NCBI GenBank assembly: GCA_035275625.1
Contig: DATEMK010000351.1
Location: forward strand, 1 to 18,680
DNA from: DATEMK01 sp035275625
GTDB taxonomy: Bacteria > Bacteroidota > Bacteroidia > AKYH767-A > OLB10
DNA: 18,680 nucleotides
Direction: 5' to 3'
The position numbers were made by a program, and so were the translations under genes. The notes beneath the pieces are model-generated. The model was not told the origin of the DNA and did not search any database. It saw only the letters and a list, made by a program, of their open reading frames with translations. This document shows positions 13,518 through 18,680 of this stretch, one piece after another. The number at the start of each line of letters is the position of its first letter. Positions within the stretch are counted from its first letter, which is position 1.

Positions 13518-14693
13518 ATGAAGAAAATTTATTCCATTCTTTTAATAGTAGTTTTCAGTAATGCCCATGCTGATTATTGGACACAAAAAGCAAACTTTCC
13601 GGGAACTGCAAGGCCAAGAGCAGTTGGTTTTTCTATCGGATCAAACGGTTATATCGGAACAGGCATTGATGAGTTTGCTGCAACATATAATGATTTTTGG
13701 GAATACAATCCTTTTACTAACTCATGGACGCAAAAAGCAGATTTACCCGGAGTTGCAAGGTATGGAGCCGTGGGGTTCTCCATTGGCACAAAAGGATATA
13801 TTGGGATAGGCGCAGACAGTCTTGTCATTTATCTTAAGGATTTTTGGGAATACGATCCCATCACAAATACCTGGACACAAAAAGCAGATTTTGGAGGAAC
13901 AGAAAGGATTGGCGCTGTTGGCTTTTCCAATGGGAACTATGGGTACATTGGAACGGGGTTTGATGGCGCTTATAAAAATGATTTTTGGGAATATAATCCA
14001 ACGACAAATGCCTGGACACAAAAATCTGACTTTGGAGGAACTGCAAGATGGTCTGCCGCAGGTTTTTCTGCCGGATCCAAAGGTTATATCGGAACCGGAT
14101 ATGATGCATCCGGTGCAACGCAAGATTTTTGGGAATTTGATCCATCCTTTAATAGTTGGTTTCAAGTAGCAAATTTTGTTGGAACAGCAAGATGCTGCGC
14201 CACGGCTTTTTCAATCGGAACAAATGGATATGTTGGGACCGGGGATCCTTCTCATGATTTCTGGATGTATAACACCTTATCAAACTCATGGATTCAAAAA
14301 GCAAATTACAGCGGTGCTGCAAATATTTATGCTGCAGGTTTTTCTATTGGCGCTAAGGGATATATTGGAACAGGGGCAGTATCATTGGGTAATTATCTTC
14401 AGGATTTTTGGGAATATACTCCGGACAGCATAACAAATGTTCAGGAATTAAATCAGGAAACTTTTTCAGTAATTATTTCTCCAAATCCCTTTTCTGATAA
14501 ATTAAAAATTACAACTGAAAATAGTTACCCATCAGAAGTAATTTTATATGATATGCTTTCAAAAACAATATTGCAACAGAAATTTAAAAAGTTTCTTTCT
14601 GTGAACACAGAACAATTGGCAAAAGGAATATATCTTTATGAAGTGCGATCCGGGAATAGTGTGAGCAGGAAAGGAAAGTTAGTGAAAGATTGA
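13518..14693 (+). CDS. T9SS-secreted six-repeat kelch-type beta-propeller
   Basis: 391 residues. A signal peptide (MKKIYSILLIVVFSNAHA, 1-18) is followed by six kelch-like repeats that begin with a WTQKANFPGTAR-type segment at residues 21, 70, 119, 166, 214 and 258, 44-49 residues apart. Each repeat has the order W-x-Q-K, G-T-A-R, A-x-G-F-S-I-G, G-Y-I-G-T-G, D-F-W-E-Y-(N/D)-P. The repeats are nearly identical, so duplication is recent. The predicted structure is a six-bladed propeller, typical of surface binding proteins and galactose-oxidase-like folds; no catalytic residues are visible. Residues about 318-391 are a type A sorting domain (ISPNPFSDKLKI, VNTEQLAKGIYLYEVR, RKGKLVKD), closely related to that of the preceding gene. 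The product is expected to be on the cell surface or released. Confidence 0.92.
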   Translation: MKKIYSILLIVVFSNAHADYWTQKANFPGTARPRAVGFSIGSNGYIGTGIDEFAATYNDFWEYNPFTNSWTQKADLPGVARYGAVGFSIGTKGYIGIGADSLVIYLKDFWEYDPITNTWTQKADFGGTERIGAVGFSNGNYGYIGTGFDGAYKNDFWEYNPTTNAWTQKSDFGGTARWSAAGFSAGSKGYIGTGYDASGATQDFWEFDPSFNSWFQVANFVGTARCCATAFSIGTNGYVGTGDPSHDFWMYNTLSNSWIQKANYSGAANIYAAGFSIGAKGYIGTGAVSLGNYLQDFWEYTPDSITNVQELNQETFSVIISPNPFSDKLKITTENSYPSEVILYDMLSKTILQQKFKKFLSVNTEQLAKGIYLYEVRSGNSVSRKGKLVKD

Positions 14694-14782
14694 AACGACA
14701 CTGCTTAACGGACATAAATAAAACTGGCCATAACGCAAGATTAAAAAAATTAAGCGAAGCGCATCATAGCCTGCCACAAAGG

Positions 14783-14941
14783 TTAAAGGCTTTTTTGCTT
14801 ATCCCCTTTTTTGCTTTTATCTCCGCGGTATCCCGGTTCTTTTTCTTTGCGGCTGTCCATATCGTCCCTGATTTCAGGGCGCGGTTTCTTTGATATCCCT
14901 TGCTTGCTTTGTTTGCTGACAGTGCTGCGTGATGTTTTCAT
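14783..14941 (-). CDS. Small basic hypothetical protein (52 aa)
   Basis: ATG at 14939-14941 to TAA at 14783-14785. It begins MKTSRSTVSKQSKQGISKK and ends KGDKQKSL. Lys, Arg, Ser and Asp dominate, there are no hydrophobic segments, and it is probably disordered and nucleic-acid- or membrane-phosphate-binding if expressed. Support: varied codons rather than simple repeats, a standard MK start, and a second ORF of the same character 51 bases upstream on the same strand, beginning MKSSTAKKS. I do not recognise a family. It ends convergently to the kelch-type gene. Confidence 0.5.
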   Translation of the reverse strand: MKTSRSTVSKQSKQGISKKPRPEIRDDMDSRKEKEPGYRGDKSKKGDKQKSL

Positions 14942-14992
14942 GCCTGTTATTTTGGTGATTAGGGTAATTATTTATATCATTCATTTAATAAT

Positions 14993-15145
14993 TTATCCGA
15001 GACCTCTTACATTCGGATAAGTGTCTATGGGTATGGCAATACCGGTTTTACCTTTTGGCGAGGCTCGTTTTGTTCGCTTCTTTGATGAAACTGTCTTAAC
15101 AGGTTTTCTGTTCCTGTTTGATTTTTTTGCTGTGGAAGATTTCAT
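14993..15145 (-). CDS. Small basic hypothetical protein (50 aa)
   Basis: ATG at 15143-15145 to TAA at 14993-14995. The first 34 residues are strongly basic (MKSSTAKKSNRNRKPVKTV, then SSKKRTKRASPKGKT). The end is uncharged and ordered-looking: GIAIPIDTYPNVRGLG. The Lys/Arg/Ser/Ala-rich start resembles histone-H1-like or other small DNA- or RNA-binding proteins of bacteria, but that is composition only. AT-rich DNA containing AACATAATTAAA precedes the start codon. It is likely co-transcribed with the 52-residue ORF 51 bases downstream. Confidence 0.55.
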   Translation of the reverse strand: MKSSTAKKSNRNRKPVKTVSSKKRTKRASPKGKTGIAIPIDTYPNVRGLG

Positions 15146-15298
15146 TTTAATTATGTTTTTTAAAAATAATTACAACAAAAACATGCCATATCGTAAGACA
15201 GCGGATTGATGATTTTTAACCCCGGTCTCCTTAAAAATAAGTTGTTGCTAATTATTAAGATGCGATACTTTACTGCAAAAATTGTGTTACCAATATGA

Positions 15299-15313
15299 TG
15301 TCCCTAAGGGACA
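15299..15313. repeat. Palindrome TGTCCCT-A-AGGGACA
   Basis: Seven-base perfect arms around one base, within the 279-base gap between the small ORF and the large T9SS gene. It is followed by AAAGAACCGG and a CCTTCCGGAA segment (15342-15355), which may belong to the same dispersed element. The rest of the gap (15146-15298) shows an 8-bp inverted repeat at 15212-15219/15231-15238 and no gene. Confidence 0.5.
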
Positions 15314-15363
15314 AAAGAACCGGTAAAGCCTTACAAAATAAATTCCTTCCGGAAAATATATAA

Positions 15364-15402
15364 AACAAAAAAAACCGCTTCGATGAAAAAACGAAGCGGT
15401 TT
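15364..15402 (-). terminator. Strong intrinsic terminator of the 967-aa T9SS gene
   Basis: The arms AAACCGCTTCG (15372-15382) and CGAAGCGGTTT (15392-15402) are perfect 11-bp complements around a 9-base loop. On the minus strand the stem is followed by a T-rich run (complement of 15364-15371), giving a classic rho-independent terminator. It lies 22 bases past the stop codon of the minus-strand gene ending at 15425. Confidence 0.93.
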
Positions 15403-15424
15403 CCTGTATTAAAGCTTTTATATT

Positions 15425-18328
15425 TTACTCCACAACCACTTTCACCCTCCGCTTATCTCCAGCCGTCTGCACTTCGAGCATATAAATGCCTTTGGAGAAA
15501 TTCTCCAGGTTCATACTATATGTATTTAACCCAGCTTCTCCATCAAGACCTTCTGATAAAACCGTTCTGCCTGATATATCCCTCAGCACCATGTTAAAGT
15601 GTGTATTCTCTTTAACGTCTATACTCACCGTAACTTCATTATGTGCCGGGTTAGGATATACGATTAACTGCCCGCTGGCTTCTGTTGGCTGTGCGCCTTC
15701 TTCCCTGCAAACAATTGAGCTGAAACTTTGCGACTGTATGGGGCTAGCTCCGCAGGCATTGCTTGCCTGCACTTTCACCAGCCCCGACCCGGTTCCCCAG
15801 GTTATATCAACATTAGATGTACCCTGACCCGGTCCTATTGTACCGTTAGTTGCTGTCCAGCCAAAGTAGGGTAACGGAACATTTGGCGGAACAATGCTGA
15901 AGTTTATTGTCGCTCCCGGGCACCACGGAGGAGAATTAGCAGTGATAGGTCCCGGTTTGGCAGGCTTGCCGTTTAGTGTTAATGACCTTGGGGGGCTGGT
16001 TCCGGGAGTGCAAAGATTTGTGTTTGCATACACCGTTATAAAACCTGATGCAAAATTTGATGGCGCGGTAAACTGTATAGCCGGACCATTCTGGATGATG
16101 TTAGTTGCCCCGGCAGGCAACACCCATGTATAACTTGTCGCTAACGCATCAAACGGTACGGAATACTGAACGGTGGATGGGTAACAAATGCTGGTGAGCG
16201 GTCCTGTCATAGCTCCGGGCTGACCGGGTATATAGCTTCCAACCGTTTTACATTTTCCGGAACTGGATGCACATGTGCTGGTGGCATAAGCGCAAACAGG
16301 CGGAGCACCCGAGTATGCTGCGGGGAAATTAACATGAATAGAAGTTGAGAAAGGAGGAGTTTCTACAATAGTGGCTCCTGAAGGTACTATCCAATTATAT
16401 CCTGTTGCAAAGTTTGATGCTCCAACTGTGAACAGCACGTTGCTCTGACCCGGGCAAACTCTTGAAGGCCCGCTGGTGAACGCTCCGGGAACTGCCGGTG
16501 TAGCTGAAACTAACATACACCTCGGAGCGCTCGTGGAACTTCCCCCGCAAGCTAAGGATGCTGTTACGCACAATTGTGCACTGGTGAAACCAGCCGGGAA
16601 AGTCACCTGCACATTTACATTGCCTCCCTGTCCCCCCGTGATGGGCGCTGTAGAACCGCCCAGCGTCCAAGTATAAATGGATGCGCCTGTGGATGCCCCG
16701 CAGTTATATGTAATAGCATTTCCGGAACACGCTACAGTGGAACCGGCAATATTGCCGGGAATGCTCACCTTGCCTCTTATCCAAATACATTTGTTGATTG
16801 CGCTTCCGCAGGCGTTAGTTGCCTGCGCACAAACATTATATCCTGACCCGATTACATTTCCATACTTTGCGTACACTGTATTGCCTGCTGTCACAAAAGG
16901 GGAATTCGACCATGGACCGCCCGGGCTGTTGCTGCATTGCACCACAGAAGGATTGGTATTCGTATTCCATGAATAGTTCACAGGATTTACTCCCGGGTTG
17001 GCTGTCATAAGAAAAACATCACCGCTGCACGCTTCGGGCGCCCCGGTTACTGAAGTTACCGTGGTATTAGACGGAGCGGAATTTACTGTCAGCACTGCCT
17101 GGGTTGAATTTGCCGCACCGTTTATATTAGTAAACACTGCCCGGTATTTATATTGATCCATGGAAACAGCCGCCCCGGTGATATTTAAAGTAGTAGTGTT
17201 AAAATCGGAGTAAACACCCCCATCGGTCAGAGCCGTTATATCAATAAACCCGCCTCCGTCATCGCGCTGCCATTTCACGGAAGTGACAGGAACAGAAGTA
17301 CTGGTGCTTGAAAAAAATGTATTAAGCCCTGCACAAATAGTTGCATCATTCGGTTGCGTGGCTGCTGCCAATGAATTTGGTTCACCAACTTCAAATTCAC
17401 TGAAGGAAGTAATGCCGGTAGCCTGGGCGCTTGTGGGGGTCACAGTTCCGGCAGTTGTTGCACTCCATGTTGAAGGTGAATCAAATTTTCTCACCACATA
17501 ATTTAAAGGATTTCCTGTGGCTTCTGAAGCATCATAATTAAAAGTGGCATCAGCAGTCGTAAACGCAATTCCGCTATTGGTCATTGTCCAATAGCGATTT
17601 GCTTTCGCTGATGGATTGATGCCGGAAGCATTCGTAACAGGATTGTTTTCATTCGGTTCGCTGCCCGCAGCAGTATTGCCGGTAATGCTTCCCGAAGATG
17701 TTACTCCGCTGATGGAAAGGTTTACTGGAGCATAAATTGCTGCATCACCGATTTCAAAGTTTTTTATTCCATCGGCAGCCACACTCATTTTTAAATTTCC
17801 GAAAACGTATTTGCCTGCTCCGGCTCCCGAAATGGTTGCTGCTGCAGCAATGGATAATGTATTGGAACCTGTAATGATTTTTCCAATGGTAAAAACAAGG
17901 GTGCCGTTTACGTTTTCATCGTTGCCCAACGTAACTCCGCTGCTGTTATTAATAGCAAGGAAATTAAAATCAGTAACAGATGTCCCGCTGATTGCCTGCG
18001 GGCTGCTGCCGTCAAATTCTACAATGCCGCTGCCGTTATTGATAAGCCCGCTGGCATTGTTGGTCCAGTCACCTTTCAGATGCAGCCATCCATCGTTATC
18101 AATGGCTCCCGAATTTTGAAGGATGATATCTCCATCGGTGACAAAATAAGTACCTGTACCAATGTTTATTCCGGAATTATCAATATTGACATCCTGGGCG
18201 TACATTTGATTCCAGCAAGTGACAACTATTAAAAAGCTTACCTGCAGAATTAATTGTCTCCATATCGTATAGCGCCTGCACGTTGTGCAATCACCGGGAG
18301 ATTTGTTTATATATTTTTTTAATTTCAT
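15425..18328 (-). CDS. Large T9SS-secreted surface protein with Ig/PKD-like repeats
   Basis: 967 residues. The long signal region (1-45, hydrophobic core LILQVSFLIVVT, cleavage near AQ/DV) has a Cys/Arg-rich start. Residues 46-315 form a Gly/Asn/Ser-rich beta region with GDIILQNSGAIDNDGWLHLKG-like strands. Residues 320-416 resemble an Ig-like domain (VKWQRDDGGGF, YKYRAVFTNINGAANST, AVLTV). Four tandem units of about 88 residues follow (522-608, 610-698, 700-787, 788-872). Each starts P-x-x-P-G or similar, has an early Cys (ACSG, VCPG, ICYP, WCPG), a Y-x-W strand and late Cys residues (LACGG, TCASS, NLCTPG, NACGAS). The end (885-967) is a type A sorting domain: LIVYPNPAHNEVTVS, VLRDISGRTVL, FSKGIYMLEVQ, KRRVKVVVE. 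Probably an adhesin-like or structural surface protein. It starts 34 bases after the upstream gene and is likely co-transcribed with it. Confidence 0.9.
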   Translation of the reverse strand: MKLKKYINKSPGDCTTCRRYTIWRQLILQVSFLIVVTCWNQMYAQDVNIDNSGINIGTGTYFVTDGDIILQNSGAIDNDGWLHLKGDWTNNASGLINNGSGIVEFDGSSPQAISGTSVTDFNFLAINNSSGVTLGNDENVNGTLVFTIGKIITGSNTLSIAAAATISGAGAGKYVFGNLKMSVAADGIKNFEIGDAAIYAPVNLSISGVTSSGSITGNTAAGSEPNENNPVTNASGINPSAKANRYWTMTNSGIAFTTADATFNYDASEATGNPLNYVVRKFDSPSTWSATTAGTVTPTSAQATGITSFSEFEVGEPNSLAAATQPNDATICAGLNTFFSSTSTSVPVTSVKWQRDDGGGFIDITALTDGGVYSDFNTTTLNITGAAVSMDQYKYRAVFTNINGAANSTQAVLTVNSAPSNTTVTSVTGAPEACSGDVFLMTANPGVNPVNYSWNTNTNPSVVQCSNSPGGPWSNSPFVTAGNTVYAKYGNVIGSGYNVCAQATNACGSAINKCIWIRGKVSIPGNIAGSTVACSGNAITYNCGASTGASIYTWTLGGSTAPITGGQGGNVNVQVTFPAGFTSAQLCVTASLACGGSSTSAPRCMLVSATPAVPGAFTSGPSRVCPGQSNVLFTVGASNFATGYNWIVPSGATIVETPPFSTSIHVNFPAAYSGAPPVCAYATSTCASSSGKCKTVGSYIPGQPGAMTGPLTSICYPSTVQYSVPFDALATSYTWVLPAGATNIIQNGPAIQFTAPSNFASGFITVYANTNLCTPGTSPPRSLTLNGKPAKPGPITANSPPWCPGATINFSIVPPNVPLPYFGWTATNGTIGPGQGTSNVDITWGTGSGLVKVQASNACGASPIQSQSFSSIVCREEGAQPTEASGQLIVYPNPAHNEVTVSIDVKENTHFNMVLRDISGRTVLSEGLDGEAGLNTYSMNLENFSKGIYMLEVQTAGDKRRVKVVVE

Positions 18329-18362
18329 AACTTTAAAGATTGAAATTATTAATTGTTACAAA

Positions 18363-18680
18363 TCATTTTTTGTTTGGAGAAGTGTTCACCTGGTTTTCGA
18401 CCACTACAGCGGAAGATCTTTTAACCGGGTTCGGATTATAGTTTAACTGTCTTGCAGCTTCCTCATAGTTGACAGGAATAGCAGGCAGATCTTTATATTG
18501 ACTCCAGTCAACATTTTCACCCATCTGAACTTCATTGCCAAAACGGTAATTTTCATAATATTTTCTTTTTGCCATGACACGATATGTGAATGAAATATCA
18601 GATGTGCCGTTATTTTTTTCCTTAACGGTAAAATTGTTTGTTCCCGGAATGGCAATCAAACCATTGCTTTCACCCTCTTC
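18363..18680 (-). CDS. 3' end of an unidentified gene upstream of the T9SS gene (partial)
   Basis: The frame is open from the window edge (EEGESNGLIAIPGTNNF...) to a stop at 18363, giving 105 residues. Its beginning, DISFTYRVMAKRKYYENYRFGNEV, is a beta strand followed by a basic turn. The C-terminus is Pro/Asn-rich (NYNPNPVKRSSAVVVENQ) and ends NTSPNKK, with no T9SS sorting domain. A TTG at 18659 could be read as a start, but the frame continues upstream without a stop, so I treat it as internal. I do not recognise the family. It lies 34 bases upstream of the large surface protein on the same strand, implying an operon. Confidence 0.75.
   Translation of the reverse strand, partial: EEGESNGLIAIPGTNNFTVKEKNNGTSDISFTYRVMAKRKYYENYRFGNEVQMGENVDWSQYKDLPAIPVNYEEAARQLNYNPNPVKRSSAVVVENQVNTSPNKK

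Noticed and set aside
13561..14433. Overlapping plus- and minus-strand ORFs in the kelch-type gene
   Set aside because: They are shadows produced by the near-identical repeat units; only the main frame has a signal peptide, propeller pattern and sorting domain.
14735..14770. Terminator for the small basic ORFs
   Set aside because: On the minus strand GCG-CTT-CGC is followed by a T-rich run, but a three-pair stem is too weak to support a call.
16807..16827. 7-bp hairpin CGCAGGC...GCCTGCG (and a similar one at 15752-15770) as a regulatory element
   Set aside because: Both lie in codons of the recurring QA(T/S)NACG motif of the surface protein and are explained by that coding sequence.
15486..18119. 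Several plus-strand ORFs opposite the 967-aa gene
   Set aside because: They are antisense shadows in a GC-richer gene; they lack protein-like starts and conserved motifs.

Overview
The window comes from a bacterium of the phylum Bacteroidota. Several independent signs agree: three proteins end in a type IX secretion (T9SS) C-terminal sorting domain, the DnaK tail ends in the DVDFEEVK-type sequence usual for the phylum, the two-component pair resembles RprX/RprY, candidate promoters have the TAnnTTTG -7 form, and Shine-Dalgarno sequences are weak or absent. Coding density is high. There are no RNA genes, IS elements, phage genes or CRISPR arrays that I can see.

Layout. 1-109 holds the 3' end of an unidentified gene. 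110-957 has no convincing gene. It carries a 21-bp minisatellite of about 15 units, a long multi-tier hairpin, a second hairpin, the dnaK terminator and a heptamer array. dnaK follows (958-2889, minus), then a lipoprotein gene (minus). A compact divergent promoter separates that gene from a secreted ConA-like/coiled-coil protein (plus). Next come panB, an RluA-family pseudouridine synthase and a membrane-anchored SGNH hydrolase (plus; the last two form a tight pair). A response regulator and sensor kinase operon (8659-11112, minus) lies back to back with a RidA-family protein and a lipid-anchored azurin-like cupredoxin (plus). 12227-14693 is AT-rich. It starts with the frameshifted remnant of a gene and continues with two tandem T9SS cargo proteins (a secreted protein with an LVPNPSFED start and a six-repeat kelch-type protein) whose sorting domains are close relatives. 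14694-15424 holds two small, very basic ORFs in tandem on the minus strand (50 and 52 aa) and a strong intrinsic terminator. 15425-18680 (minus, visibly more GC-rich) has a 967-aa T9SS surface protein with repeated Cys-containing Ig/PKD-like domains, preceded by the 3' end of another gene.

How it fits together: most genes are housekeeping (chaperone, pantothenate synthesis, RNA modification, envelope signalling) or encode cell-surface and periplasmic products. I see no defence system or biosynthetic cluster. The most unusual content is between genes. Many spacers contain short direct-repeat arrays of 7- or 8-bp units, often starting at or within a few bases of a stop codon. Nearly every unit contains a stop triplet, and because the period is not divisible by three, each array stops translation in all three frames. 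At two loci the octamer arrays occur in inverted pairs that can form hairpins. By contrast the 21-bp array, whose period is divisible by three, stays open on one strand. A palindrome that supplies the stop codon of one T9SS protein, a hairpin across the azurin stop codon and a complex hairpin near dnaK add to this picture.
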